This document shows positions 10,230 through 22,012 of a DNA stretch of 64,000 nt, piece after piece. Below the pieces are notes generated by a model, which did not search any database, had not been told where the DNA came from, and saw only the letters and a list, made by a program, of their open reading frames with translations. Made by a program: the position numbers and the translations under genes. Source of the stretch: Triglochin maritima (lineage: Eukaryota > Streptophyta > Magnoliopsida > Alismatales > Juncaginaceae); the NCBI GenBank assembly GCA_963682175.1, contig OY821786.1, forward strand, positions 21,071,501-21,135,500. Direction: 5' to 3'. How positions within the stretch are numbered: the first letter of the stretch is position 1; every line of letters starts with the position of its first letter.

Positions 10230-12900
10230 ATTTTTTCGGTTCTTACACAAAAAGGGACCAAACAAGCTGACTTGTTTTATCCAAACGAGCCGAACGACCT
10301 AGGTCGTTGTCGACCAAATGAGCTGGGTCATTTTCGCCAAACGAGCGGGGTTGTTTTCACCAAAAGAGTTGGACCGTTTTCCAAAACAAACTGGGTCGTT
10401 CGACCAAACGAGCAGGGTTGTTTTATTCATTACATCCACATCTAAATACGGAATTTGATGATTCTAGATCCATTGGAAAGACAATTGAAAGGAGCGCATA
10501 TTTGTTTCTCTTATGACTTGCCAAATTATGATGATATGAGGGTAAAAATGTGTCTAGACAGATCATATTTGGAAACTGGAAAATCGACATATTATCAATA
10601 ATTTTTGCATAACACTCTCCTTCAATATGCGAATAAGGTGATTTAAGACTCGTTACAAAGACAATTTTGAGACGCAAAACTTTAATATGTAGCATATTTT
10701 CCAATTAGGAACCTAATAGGCTCAAAAATGGCGTGGAAGACGCCCTGGTCTCACTTGGGACGCACTCGTCTTGCGCAAGACGCCTCAGTCCTGCTCGGGA
10801 CACAATCATCCCACGGGTGACACATCACTTGTTTTACTCATAACATCCACATTCAAATATATAATTTGATGATTCAAGATCCGTTGGACAGATAACTGAA
10901 AGGAACATATATTAGTCTCGCTTATGAGTTACCAGATTCCTATGATACAGGGGTGAAAAACTTGTGTCAAGATAGACCATACTGGAAAATCGGCAGATCA
11001 TCAATACTTTGTGCATAAATCGCTTCTCCAATATTCAAATAAGACGATTCAAACTTGTTACAAAAATGATTTTGAGACGCCAAAATAGGAACCTACTGTG
11101 CTCATAAATGGCGTAGAAGACGCATTAGTCTCCAGAATGTGTTCATATTGTGTCCAGATGTGTACAAATTTGTCAAGATGTGTCCATATTGTGTCCAGAT
11201 GTGTACAGATTTGTCAAGATGTGTCCATATTGTATCTAGAATATGTCAATATTGTGTACATAATGTTTCTAGAATGTGTCCAGAAAGTGTCCATATTGTG
11301 TCCAGATTTGTCCATTTGTGTCTAGAATGTGTCCCGATTTGTCTAGAATGTGTCCACTTGTGTTCATATTGTGTCCAAAATGTGTTCATATTGTGTCCAG
11401 TTGTATCCAGATTTGTCCATATTATGTGCAGAATGTGTCCATTGTGTCCATATTGTGTCAAGATGTGTGCAGAATGTGTCTATGTTGTGTCAAGATGTGT
11501 CCATATTGTGTCCAGATGTGTCTAGAGTGTCATGAATCCATATTTAGACCAAACGAGCTGAAAAAAATCACAAACCAACTTGTTAAGGAGTTCGACGGAC
11601 ACGAACATTGAGGCAGGACAAACCAACTTGTTACATGAAAATATTGAATCAAGATAAACGAGTTATAAAAATCACCAAACAAGCTATGTCGTTCTATCAA
11701 ACGAGCTGGTTTGTTTTCACCAAACAAGCCGATCGAGCTGGATCGTTTTCACCAAACGAGTTGGGTCATTGCAACTTAACTAACAACTTGGCTTGTTTTA
11801 AAAAAACTTCTCTAAGACATGAAACAATTTGTTCTACATGACACAACTTAATTAACAACATATACAATTACGGATGATTGGTTTTGAGTGTTAGAACAAT
11901 AATATGTGTACACTTTAATTTCTTAAGTAAACTTGTTATGTTCAATTTTTGAATTATTTACGTTCTTATAAAAAATCATATGTTTTGAAACAACTTTATG
12001 ACTCCGTTGTTAAATTCAAATTCCATCAAGACAAACGAGTTGAAACATCACAAACCAACTTGTTACAAGTTAACTTATACGGACACGAACATTGAGACTC
12101 ATTACATGAACACATTGAATGAAGATAAACAAGTTGTAAAAATCACCAAACAAGTTGGGTCGTTCTATCAGACGAGCTGGGATGTTTTCAACAAACGAGC
12201 CAAAGGAGCTGGGACGCACCATTAAGCTGGAGGGACGCACCAACGAGCTGGGTCATTTTCACCAAACGATCTGCCTTGTTTTCACCCAACGAGTTGGATC
12301 GTTGCAACTTAATTAACAACCTGACTTGTTTTAACAAAAAAAATAGTTCTCTCTAAGATAGAATTTGATGATACAGATCCATTAGAAAGGCAATTGAAAG
12401 GATCACATATTTAGATATGTTATGACAAGCCAAATTACGATGATACAAGGGTGAAAAGGTGTCTCAAGATAGATTGTATTTGGAAACTGGACAATCGACA
12501 TATCTTCAATCATTTGTCCATAACTCTCTCCTCCGATATCTAAATAAGGCGATTCAATACTCGTTACAAAGAAGATTTTGAGACGCAAAACATTCATATT
12601 AAACATAATTCCAACTTAAGAACCTATTGGGTTCATCAAGTCTGTGAAAGATTGCTGATTTGAGGACAAAAAACGAGTTGGGTCGTTTATTCCACTAAAC
12701 GAGTTGGGTTGTTTTTTCCACCAAATAAGCTAGGTCATTTTCCACCCCAAACAAGCTAGGATGCACCAGTCCAACGTGGGAGGCACCAGTCCCGCGCGAT
12801 ATGTATGAACGAGCTGCCTTGTTTTCACCGAACGAGTTGGGTCGTTCAGTCGAAGCGAGCGGGACAATGGTCCTAGGAGCGGGGTCGTCAGCAGGTTGGA
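10230..12900. repeat. complex repeat region with GAGCTGGGTCGTTTT motif and ~270 bp triplicated unit
   Basis: A degenerate motif close to AACGAGCTGGGTCGTTTTCA recurs dozens of times in clusters near 10265-10420, 11690-11770, 12150-12310 and 12670-12850. Three diverged direct copies of a ~270 bp unit lie at about 10430-10700, 10840-11100 and 12355-12620; all contain GATCC-TTGGA-like and TTTTGAGACGC words in the same order. A second pair (about 11555-11825 and 12030-12360) duplicates the sequence containing GGACACGAACATTGAG. No coding capacity is supported. It may be the untranslated interior of an unidentified large retrotransposon derivative. Confidence 0.6.
11130..11535 (+). repeat. minisatellite, ~11 bp unit TGTGTCCATAT / TGTGTCCAGAT
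   Basis: About 400 bp of tandem, imperfect 10-12 base units based on TGTGTCCA followed by TAT, GAT or GAA. The units contain few stop codons, so long frames rich in Cys, Val and Ser appear on both strands. These are composition artefacts, not genes. It sits between the second and third copies of the ~270 bp unit. Confidence 0.85.
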
Positions 12901-13045
12901 ATGTTTGGGAATTTGTGTAGGAATGGGGAAGATTTGGTGAGTTTTTTGGATGTGAGATTGTGGTGATAGGGTTGAGGTTATTTTAGGGATACAATTGAAA
13001 ATATATTTAAATTTTTAGCCATCAAAAGAACCTGTATAGTGATTG

Positions 13046-13317
13046 TGTAACATCCTCAATAGCGGAAGAATTTAAAACTTTTAAAACATACAATCAACAG
13101 AGGATATTACTCAATACACAAAGAAACGGGTGCACCAACATATATAATATATATCTGAGTATTTCAAAAGTCTGATTACATCAAAAGGCTATACAAAATA
13201 TACAAGTAATCACTCCAATCTCAAACTGAGAGAAAACAGGATCTGGTAGAGGTGCTCCTCTCCTCGGTCCCCACCCCCTAACGTCGATCATGACCTGAAA
13301 GGTAAACATGCAACTGT
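13046..13317 (-). repeat. Tekay-type gypsy LTR, left piece (3' end of the LTR)
   Basis: It starts TGTAACATCCTCAATAGCGG on +, matching the outer end of the LTR at 57475 (TGTAACATCTCTAAACAGCGG with small changes) and the reversed end of the LTR at 22012. It is cut at 13317 by the copia insertion and resumes at 24646, where the text matches the continuation seen at 57745 and 63318 (CATGCAACAACAATG). Confidence 0.75.
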
Positions 13318-15334
13318 TGGATTTCGTGCCCTATAGTATGTATATATTTTCGAAATTTTATGAACATATAGGATCGAAACGTTCATATTTTCTTCGATTT
13401 TCATATAGACATGCATTTGTTTGTCCTAATGATTTAACATGCATTAGAACAAACAAGATATTGTAAAGACGATTATACCTAGAGCTCCTCTCTAAAACCT
13501 CTTGAAGATCCGGAGTCGCGTTGCCGCTCGAATCGCCCGGTGGATTGCCTCCGAGTATTCACCAAACTCTAAACGAGATTGGAGAGAGAAGAGCTAGCCT
13601 CTCAATCTCCAATAGGGTTTAGAATCCAATTACTAACCCCTGTTTAGTTCCCTTGAGAAGAAGATATCTGAAGACTAAAACTAATCTTAAGAATTAAGGA
13701 AATTTCGTGGAGAATTATGGAGAGAGATTTTTGCATGAGAAAATAATGAATTGATTAAAGAGGTAATGAGATAAACTTGTATTTATAAGTTCTCTCCAAA
13801 TTACCTATTCATGTGCAACCTCATGCCCATGATTTCATGCAAACTTCCATCTAACCTTCCATTATTTGATCGCAAATAATCTCAGCTACGAATTAAATCA
13901 ATTATGGACCAATTCCATGCATGATCTAATTAATTCTTAAATTAATTATGCAGATAACCGTCTGGACCGGTCAACCGTTTGGAGGTTCGGTCGACCGCTC
14001 GAACCAAGTTTCGGTCGACCGTTGGACACTCGGTCGACCGTTCACAACAATAAAATATTTAATCACAATGTTCGGTCGACCGACCGATAGATCCGGTCGA
14101 CCGTTCCGAACAGATGAAAATTCCCTGTTATCGGTCGAGACGTGTCCGGTCGACCGTGCACCTACCGGTCGACCGTTTTGCACAGTACTGCAAACTTGTC
14201 AAATTTCGGTTTAACCCCTACAAAATTTGACATTTCGGGATTAGTAGTAAATTCACAACTTATGTAACACATTATCCTATGTAAGGATAAATCATTACAC
14301 CCCATAATATTTACATCACATATGAATTTAATTTAGATTCTAATTATGTTATTAATCACAACATAATTTTGATTTTTCTTGTTTACCCCATGTGTCATGT
14401 TTTCTACATGAAACCCGACACATCTTATGAACTCAAAATCCCCATTTCTCGTTTCCCAGTTTTGTGTTGTGACCTATGCGAGAATCTAAAATAACTTGGC
14501 AGTGATATTAAGAGCTTAATATCACAAGCTATAAGCGGTATCTAGCTACACATTATAGCTCCCAATTAGTTAGATGTCTTAATTCCACTAGAATCAAAAA
14601 CCTGATCCATTTAGTGATGGAGTGCACCACTTGTGCCCGTCCCTTGTCTCATGATATTAAGAATACACACAAAGTAGTATTGTGCCATCTTTGTATTAGT
14701 ATTCATTTCTTGATCTTTGTAAGCTATTTACAAATATGTGACTTGACTCAAATCACATTGTGCACATTATAACTTTGCTTTATCAAGGGGCCCACTAATA
14801 TCATCACTCAATTAAGAGGGGAAACGATAATCTTTTGACTAACTATCTTCTCCAACAAAAGTCATACTTAATCAACTAATGCGTTTGCACTACCCTCATT
14901 GATAGCTTAAGACACTAGTCTAATTAAGCACTCCTTAAGCGATCAGATATAAGTCTCACTTGTAGAGCTACAATATTTTCTACACAGAAACACATTTCTA
15001 TAATATTTTACTTGTTAGGTCAATTCAGTATACAAAAGTACTATTTTCCTCTTTTGTGTACCCGTGTTGTCACTCACTTGTAGAGCTACAATGATCTATG
15101 ATCAACACGACAATCTTAACTCGGTAATTAATGTCCCATGTTAATTACCATGATTGCGAATATGTTTTGTTTTATGTAAACCAATATCTTTTAGAGCTCT
15201 ACGGTTAAGGACCAAGAGCCTCTTCTTTAACACTTCTAAAAGACAAATAACATAAACAAGGAACAAAATGATTTCTCATTCAATTCATAACAATTGACAT
15301 TTAAAAGTAAAACTTTTAGAACACATTCCCTTCA
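13318..15334 (-). repeat. copia LTR, 3' copy (left)
   Basis: On + it runs from TGGATTTCGTGCCC to ACATTCCCTTCA and is 2017 bp. It holds exact CGGTCGACCG palindromes at 13988, 14012, 14031, 14073, 14094, 14147 and 14166. It is about 330 bp longer than its partner, mainly because the partner lacks the part equivalent to about 14540-14875. It also carries one palindrome-bounded 19 bp unit that the partner lacks. Confidence 0.85.
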
Positions 15335-15348
15335 ATCTCCCACTTGTT
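15335..15348 (-). promoter_or_regulatory. copia polypurine tract
   Basis: On the minus strand it reads AACAAGTGGGAGAT, directly abutting the TGAAGGG start of the 3' LTR. A GTGGGAGAT tract just before the LTR is the usual plus-strand primer site of plant copia elements. Confidence 0.8.
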
Positions 15349-15418
15349 ATTAAAGATTTCTTTCACATACATACTCAATGTATAAAACAATAATAACTAG
15401 GGTAAACCCCTTTACATA

Positions 15419-17047
15419 TCAATCATCAAGCCAATCTACATGGTTCCTCAATCCCATGGACTCGAAATGCACTTCGCCCTTGGCTTGGGATAAGGGTTTT
15501 GTGAATGGATCAGCTGTGTTGCTGTTGGTGTCCACCCATAAAAGATTTATTTTGCCTTCGTCGATGAGGTCACGTGTCACGAAGTACTTACGATCCATGT
15601 ACTTCACTTTGTGGTGTGATTTGAGATCCTTGATTTGCGAGATAGATGCACTATTATCGCAAAATAGCTCTACTGGTCCCTCGCTCGAGGGAACTACTCC
15701 AAGCTCTTCAAGGAACTTCTTAATCCACACTCCTTCCTTGCTCGCTTCAGCGATGGCCATTACTTCGGAAGCAATGGTTGAGTCGGCCGTAGTGCTTTGC
15801 TTCCAACTACGCCAACTCACAACTCCACCATTCAGAAGGAAGACGTATCCTGATTGCGACCTTCTATCGTCTGGATCACTCATGAAGCTCGCATCCGAGT
15901 AACCCTCGGCTATCAACTCCCATTGTCCTCCATAAACAAGAATCTTATCCTTAGTCCGGTTAAGGTGCTTCAGGATATTCTTGACCGCAGTCCAATGCTC
16001 AGGACCTGCGTTGGATTGGTGACGACTTGTCACGCTTAGAGCATACGAGACATCGGGTCTTGTGCAAGTCATCGCGTACATGATCGACCCAATTGCCGAA
16101 GCATAAGGGACATCCTTCATGTACTCTAAGTCCTTACGTGATTGCGCACGTTGAGACTTCTTGAGTTGCACACTCATACACATTGGCACACTGCCCTTTT
16201 TGGAGTTGTTCATCTTGAATCTTTCCAAGACCTTGTCAATGTATGTACGTTGACTTAGGACAATGAGTCTACGGGATCTATCCCGATATATCTTGATTCC
16301 CAAGATGTATTGAGCCTCACCCATATCTTTCATTGAAAATGCAGATTTCAATGAACTTCTCGTTTGCTCAAGCAAAGGAATATGATTGCCCATGAGCAAT
16401 ATGTCATCGACATATAAGATTAGGAATACTACATGGCTCCAACTAACCTTCTTGTATATACAAGGTTCTTCCTTACTTTGAATGAAGTGAAGCTTCTTCA
16501 CTTCCTCGTCAAAGCATTTGTTCCAACTCCTTGATGCTTGCTTCAATCCATAAATGGATCTTTGAAGCTTGCATACCTTCTCGTTATTCTTCGGATCTTC
16601 AAAACCTTGAGGTTGTACCATGTACACATCCTCCTCCAAGTTCCCATTAAGGAACGCCGTTTTGACATCCATTTGCCATATTTCATAATCATGAAATGCG
16701 GCAATAACGAGCATAATCCGAATAGACTTGAACATGGCAACCGGTGAAAAGGTTTCATCATAGTCAATTCCTTGAATTTGAGTGAAACCCTTCGCTACAA
16801 GCCTCGCTTTGTAGGTTGTCAAGTTCCCATCCATGTCCATCTTCCTCTTGAAAACCCAATTATTTTGAATGACCTTTTTCCCTTGAGGAAGGTCAACCAA
16901 GTTCCACACTTGATTATCATACATGGATTCTATTTCGGATTCCATGGCTTTAAGCCATAGTTTGGAGTCTTCCCTTTCCATTTCTTCTTGGAAGGTCAAG
17001 GGATCATTGGTATCAAGTACCATGATTTCATGAAGTCCCAGATACAA
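15419..17047 (-). CDS. copia reverse transcriptase-RNase H, open 542-codon remnant
   Basis: This C-terminal half of the polyprotein is uninterrupted, from a Met after a stop to the natural stop next to the LTR. RT begins near residue 40, with NNWVFKRK and KARLVAKGFTQ motifs. The catalytic YVDD is at residues 212-215, followed by GEAQYILGIK. RNase H shows YSDASF, then ASEVMAIAEA, then the CDNSASI motif and a TKPLS tail. Two in-frame stops (near 17107 and at 17255-17257) separate it from the integrase in the same frame, so the natural start is upstream. The domains are intact by eye, but activity would need the rest of the polyprotein. Confidence 0.88.
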   Translation of the reverse strand: MYLGLHEIMVLDTNDPLTFQEEMEREDSKLWLKAMESEIESMYDNQVWNLVDLPQGKKVIQNNWVFKRKMDMDGNLTTYKARLVAKGFTQIQGIDYDETFSPVAMFKSIRIMLVIAAFHDYEIWQMDVKTAFLNGNLEEDVYMVQPQGFEDPKNNEKVCKLQRSIYGLKQASRSWNKCFDEEVKKLHFIQSKEEPCIYKKVSWSHVVFLILYVDDILLMGNHIPLLEQTRSSLKSAFSMKDMGEAQYILGIKIYRDRSRRLIVLSQRTYIDKVLERFKMNNSKKGSVPMCMSVQLKKSQRAQSRKDLEYMKDVPYASAIGSIMYAMTCTRPDVSYALSVTSRHQSNAGPEHWTAVKNILKHLNRTKDKILVYGGQWELIAEGYSDASFMSDPDDRRSQSGYVFLLNGGVVSWRSWKQSTTADSTIASEVMAIAEASKEGVWIKKFLEELGVVPSSEGPVELFCDNSASISQIKDLKSHHKVKYMDRKYFVTRDLIDEGKINLLWVDTNSNTADPFTKPLSQAKGEVHFESMGLRNHVDWLDD

Positions 17048-17254
17048 GTCGGGTTTCTTCCTTTCCCTCGTTGACCTTCTTAGTTCTTTTGGTTCTTCTC
17101 GTGTCTCTCAAACTTCTTCCACAATTTCTTGAGGAGTGGGTTCACGTTCAACTCTTGAACGTACACTAGGTGGGGATGATTGAGATTCTCTCACAATTTC
17201 TTGCGAGGGTCTCTCACTCACGCTCCCACTAACCAAAGGAATCTCGGTTGGGCC

Positions 17255-17878
17255 TTAATGATCTTGAATGTCATCATTCATGTCATGATCTTGTAGAGTA
17301 TCTTGAGTTTCCTCAAGCACAACCCTACTCCCACTACTTTTTACTCTTTCCAGAAATTTCTTTTTCAGAAATGTGGCATCCCTCTCTACAATCACTCGAT
17401 TGGAGGTGATATGCCAAAAGTAGGATCCTCTTGTCTGACGAGGATAACCAATAAAGAAGCACTTATCCGCTTTTGGTTGAAGTTTGGTCGACATCAATTT
17501 CTTGACGTAAGCCTCACAACCCCAAATCTTGAGAAAATTGAGCTTAGGTGTTTTACCACTCCATAGCTCGTAAGGCGTTTTCTCTACGTATTTGGATGGA
17601 ACATTATTTAGTGTGTAAGCCGCTATTTGTAGTGCATAATTCCAAAAGTAAAGAGGTAATTCCGCATGACTCATCATTGACCGAACCATGTCGAGCAATG
17701 TCCTATTCCTCCTTTCGGATACCCCATTCCACTGAGGTGTACCGGGAGGGGTGAGTTGAGGTATAATACCAAACTCCTTTAGGTATGAGTCAAATTCGGC
17801 ACTTACGTACTCACATCCACGATCCGTTCGTAGAGACTTGATTTTCTTGTCGAGTTGGTTCTCTACTTCATTCTTCAA
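17255..17878 (-). pseudogene. copia integrase core
   Basis: Encodes RTDRGCEY (second acidic residue), then PGTPQWNGVSERRNRTLLDM with the third acidic residue in SERR, then the GY-R-GSYFW segment of the copia integrase C-terminal region. The first acidic residue (FTDDYSR) lies upstream in another frame at 17875-18201, so a frameshift near 17880-17900 breaks the enzyme. It shares its frame with the RT downstream. Confidence 0.82.
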
Positions 17879-18201
17879 TTCTTTGAATTTGTCAAAGGAT
17901 TCACTTTTGTTCTCATTAGATAAACATAGCCATAACGACTATAATCATCCGTGAACGTAATGAAGTACCTGAAACCATCTCGTGCACTAGTACTCATTGG
18001 ACCACATACATCAGAATGTATTAAATCCAACAAGCCACTCGCCCTTGGACCTTTCTTCTTGAAAGGTTTTTTGGTCATTTTTCCCATTAAACATGGTTGA
18101 CACGTCTCCAATGATTTAAACTCAAGTAGACCAAGAAGGTTAGTTTCTTGCAATTTCTTGATGCGCTTTTCATTTATGTGACCAAGACGATAGTGCCACA
18201 A
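17875..18201 (-). pseudogene. copia GAG-pre-integrase and integrase N-terminus
   Basis: WHYRLGHINEKRI is the His pair and CQPCLMGK the Cys pair of the HHCC-like zinc domain. DLIHSDVCGPM and FTDDYSRYGY follow, carrying the first catalytic D. The frame ends 15-20 codons into the core, where the reading frame shifts to that of 17255-17878. Confidence 0.82.
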
Positions 18202-18685
18202 GAGAGTATCACTCTCGTGAGTGGTCTTAAATCTTTTGTTATTGATATTAAAGATTTGTTTATTATTTATTCAAGCAAATAGAGATCATTCCTTATGAAT
18301 ACATTTGCATAGAAAACACCATTCCTCGATATAGATAAACAAGAATTTGAAATATTTATATTAAAATCATCCATATCCAAACATGATACAGAAATAATAT
18401 TTTTGCTAATCGAAGGCACATAATAAACATTCTTTAGACATAAATTTAAACCACTACATAATTGAAGCACCACAGAACCTTGTGCAACCGCAGAAACGTT
18501 CGCACCATTTCCGACCTTCAATTCTACCTCCTTCCTTGCGAGTTCCTTCCTATCCATGAGTAGCTGCACATTAGAAACTATGTGATCACAAGATCCGGTA
18601 TCAATTACTCAATCCTGGACAGAGGTGGCTAAATTTATTTCAATAATAAATATACCTTTGGCCTTTTTGGGGCGTCGACGTTCAA
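18202..18685 (-). pseudogene. copia protease region
   Basis: On the minus strand VIDTGSCDHIV (about 18572-18604) holds the DTG active site of the retropepsin. It is preceded by an in-frame TGA at about 18610. The frame continues through KVGNGANVSAVAQGSV and LKNVYYVPSISKNIISVS (open 18569-18267) to a stop at 18267-18269. A frame change separates it from the integrase N-terminus. A zinc-knuckle-like HCGEKGHIRPNC sits just upstream in this frame. Confidence 0.78.
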
Positions 18686-19528
18686 TCACTCCGTTGTCAA
18701 GGTCTTCCTTATACTTAGGGCAATTTGGCCGGATGTGTCCTTTTTCACCGCAGTGAAAGACTCTGTATTGGGAATTGGAGATTTCTGAGATTTCCCCCTT
18801 GAGGCACTCTTATGAGCACTTCCTACTCCTTTGCTCTTGATTGAACCACTTTTGGTAGATTTGCGCTTTCCTTTACCAATCTTTTGGCTCCTCCCATGGA
18901 CGGCAATGACTTGCTTGTCCCTACCCTTGCCCATGTCAACTTCAGCAGTTTTGAGAGCGTTGTGAAGCTCCTCAAGACTCACCCCTTTTTCACGCACGTG
19001 GTAGTGCATCACAAAGTCCTTAAAGGACGGGGCTAGAGAGCCAAGAATCATATCTTCAGCAATGTCCTCGGGCATTGGTGAAGAGAGCTTTGCCAACTTC
19101 TCAAGGTACCCTTGCATCGTGAGAAAATGCATGGATACCGATGTTCCCTCCGCCATATGGCACCTTGTGAGTGCGATGGTGGTCTTATAGAGCTCCTTTC
19201 GGGCACTATCCATGAACATCTTAGATAAAGCCTCGATGGTCTTCTTGGGTTTCGAATCCAAGTATTTCGCTTGAAGCGAGTCACCCATGGATGCTAGCAT
19301 AAGACCGTGAACTTGGTTCTCTTGGTCTTCCCACTTGGCTTTAGCCTCCTTCTCTTCATCGGTTAATCTCTCATTCCATTTTGGGATTGGACCTTCCAAA
19401 ATGTGAGACAGTTTCTCAAACTTTAACACGATGTTGAGTTTGAGTTGCCAACTAATGAAGTTTGAGCCATCATTTGCTAAAGGGTGTTTTTCTATCATGG
19501 ATCGTACGATAGGTTGGATGTTCGACAT
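18686..19528 (-). pseudogene. copia Gag
   Basis: I choose the Met at 19528 (MSNIQPIVRSMIEKHPLAND) rather than the first possible Met at 19636, because copia Gags usually start close to a segment of this kind. The body has the copia gag UBN2-like features NFISWQLKLNIVL, then ALTRCHMAEGTSV, then EDMILGSLAPSFKDF. A Lys/Ser-rich basic tail follows. The zinc knuckle lies in another frame, and its first Cys is missing because of a frameshift near 18760-18770. Gag would form the virus-like particle. Confidence 0.8.
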
Positions 19529-20090
19529 TTTTCTACAAAATAAATCATACAGGATTTTAATGCCAATTTTATGTTTATTATACATACATACAAATGTAAA
19601 TGCTGCAAATAAAAAATTTGCCCACAAATGCAACAATCCAAGATCCCATCAATTGTAATATAGACTAGCTAAAGGCTATCGAATACATTACAATATCAAG
19701 GTAAGAAAAACATTTTTCTAATCACAACCTTTTTGAATTTTAGCATCATTAGCATCTTCAAACTCTTGTGATTTCCGTTTTAATTATGAGGGAATACAAC
19801 CTATCCTCGTAAGAAAAACTCTTTCCCAAAACCTAGTGAGGGCTCTAGGTAATGTTAAGAAAACTTATTTTCATTTGATACGAGATACGTTTATCTATTG
19901 TATTCACAACTAAACATACTTGGGGTTCACTTAGGGTGAAACACACCTCATATATATAATTGTGGCACAACAATTGACAACCATTATATCTCCCACTATT
20001 CCCAAAGATGGAGGGAGCTATCTCCCGCTAAGGGCGAGCAGAGTATCCCTCGATCGATGGCTGCTAGTGGATGAAATAAGAAGGAAAATT
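19529..20090 (-). other. copia 5' untranslated region, part next to gag
   Basis: No gene is seen. The stretch lies between Gag and the solo LTR and continues after it at 22013-22942. Its right edge, AAATT at 20086-20090, is one copy of the solo LTR target duplication. Confidence 0.6.
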
Positions 20091-22012
20091 TGTAATAACC
20101 TTAATCTAAACACCTAAATTAAACTAAACTAAACCTAATTAACCTAATTAAGCCTTGATTAGTAAAGCATGAGGTGGCTTGCTATGGTTGGAAGCTTTGG
20201 AGGTGGAGTTGAAGATAAACTTGGTTTCTTCTACAAATAGGGTTGAGGTTAAGGAAAAACGTTTTCTTGATCATTTGTTTTCTTCAGAGAGTGAGAGAAG
20301 TGATTTCAGAGGAGAAGAAGAAGGAGAGAAGGAGAAGGAGAAGAAGTGAAGGAGAAGGAGTTGGGTGGAGTTTGCCAAAGCTTGGGAAGCGTCCACAAAC
20401 GTCAATAAGGTATGCCAAGTCTTCAATATAACTCACATAAGCTTTGTGAGTGTTGAGGATCGACGTTGGTGTCGAATTCCCCGTCGGATTGCAACCTATT
20501 CAGAGGTTGAAGACGACGATCGGTCGACCGGTGCCTGTGGGCAGTCGACCGATCCTATTATTTTATTGATTTGCACCCGCAAACGGTCGAACGATGTCTA
20601 TGGACGGTCGACCGTTATGCCAGATTTGTGCGGGAAAAAGGGTTGATGTTGTTATCGGTCGAACGGGTCCACTTAGCCGGTCGACCGAAAAACAATGAGA
20701 ATAGGTCGGTTTGGGGTTTTGACTTATTAAACGGTCGAACGCCCTTAACCTTGTTCGACCGATCTATTCGATGCTAAGTCGGTTGGGAGCTTTGACCATC
20801 AAAACGGTCGACCGCTCTTTAACTTTCGGTCGACCGACTGAGCATTTAATTAAGCAGTGGAGTGCCTGTGTTGTTTCGGTCGAACTGTATTTCAGTTCCG
20901 GTCGACCGAATAAGACTTGGGCAAAATGCTGAAATCCCTGTTATCGGTTGAACGGCCCCTTGCTTCGACCGGTCGGATATATATATTATATAAATTTGTA
21001 TAGCGTAGACCATCCAAACGGTCGACCGCTAGATGACTTTTGTTCGACCGATTGGTCGGTAATTCGGTTGGCGTGGTTCGACCGATAGACTTGTTTGTAC
21101 AGTACCGAGTACTGTGTGGAGGACCGGTCAACCGGTGTGCTTGTAGCGGTCCACCGATCTGCCGCAGGTTGGTGGATTTATCCACACGCGATTCGTTGAG
21201 TATAGGTCGACTACCGGCTCCGAGGCGACGGTCGATTACCGACCTTGAGAGCGACGGATTTCACCTTCGACGAGGGCGTATTATTGTATTACTGTTGCCT
21301 CTCTTACCGAGCGGGGTGTGAGGGATGTGTGTCGTAAACCTTGGGCAGTTTGCTGGGGTTTAGCGGTAGGCCGAGGATGTTCCGGCAGGGTGCGCGTCTG
21401 GCGGCTCTTGGGGGAGCAGCGACTGTCGTCTGGCCCGAGTTGTGTTTTCGGCGGGCTGACTCGCTCCTGGGGTGGCGGCGTAGTGCCAGGGTTCCTTTCT
21501 GCACTTTTGGGGAGCAGTGATGCCGACTGACCCTTGTGAGGCAGCGGTGGACTGACTTGACCTAGTGGCAGGAGTGGTTCAGTACCGCGGAGGCGGAGAG
21601 GGCATTATTGTGGGCCCGAGGTGGATGATCATGTGCATTGCATTGCATTGTCTTTAATTCCATTTTTGTATTTTAGGAGGTTTGGCATACAGGGTTCCTG
21701 CAGGGAACTCAGGCATGTTTGAATTGTTTGCATTTCAGGTAGCGAGCAGGTTTAGAGTCAAGGTGGTGACTGAGGACGGTGCCCCCGGGATCAGATCCTG
21801 TCCTCTTTTATATCTTTTGTTGAGGTAGTGATTACATGTACATTCATTTTTGTTGTAATCACAGTTGACTCATATGTATAGTTTTACTTCCACGTCGATC
21901 TATATCTTTTATATTATATATATGTTGGTTTGTTTTCCCGTGACGTGCCCTTGTTGACCGTTGACGGTCTTTATTATTGTTTAAATTTTCCGCTGTTTTC
22001 GGGGACGTTACA
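20091..22012 (+). mobile_element. Tekay-type solo LTR with AAATT target duplication
   Basis: It begins TGTAATAACCTTAATC and ends GGGGACGTTACA. AAATT lies immediately on both sides (20086-20090 and 22013-22017), a perfect 5 bp target duplication that proves insertion into the copia 5' region and later loss of the interior by LTR-LTR recombination. The end resembles the LTRs at 57475 and 13046 in reverse. Exact CGGTCGACCG palindromes lie at 20521, 20605, 20678, 20805, 20827, 20899 and 21019. A GC-rich block at 21180-21620 gives spurious open frames. Confidence 0.9.

Noticed and set aside
11098..11611. Several overlapping Cys/Val/Ser-rich open frames
   Set aside because: They are products of the 11 bp minisatellite, open in several frames at once with no start context or domain.
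15378..15902. 174-codon plus-strand frame
   Set aside because: Antisense shadow of the copia RNase H coding region.
21040..21530. Open frames of 66-93 codons in the Tekay solo LTR
   Set aside because: They lie in the GC-rich, palindrome-bearing part of an LTR with a proven target duplication; no domain.
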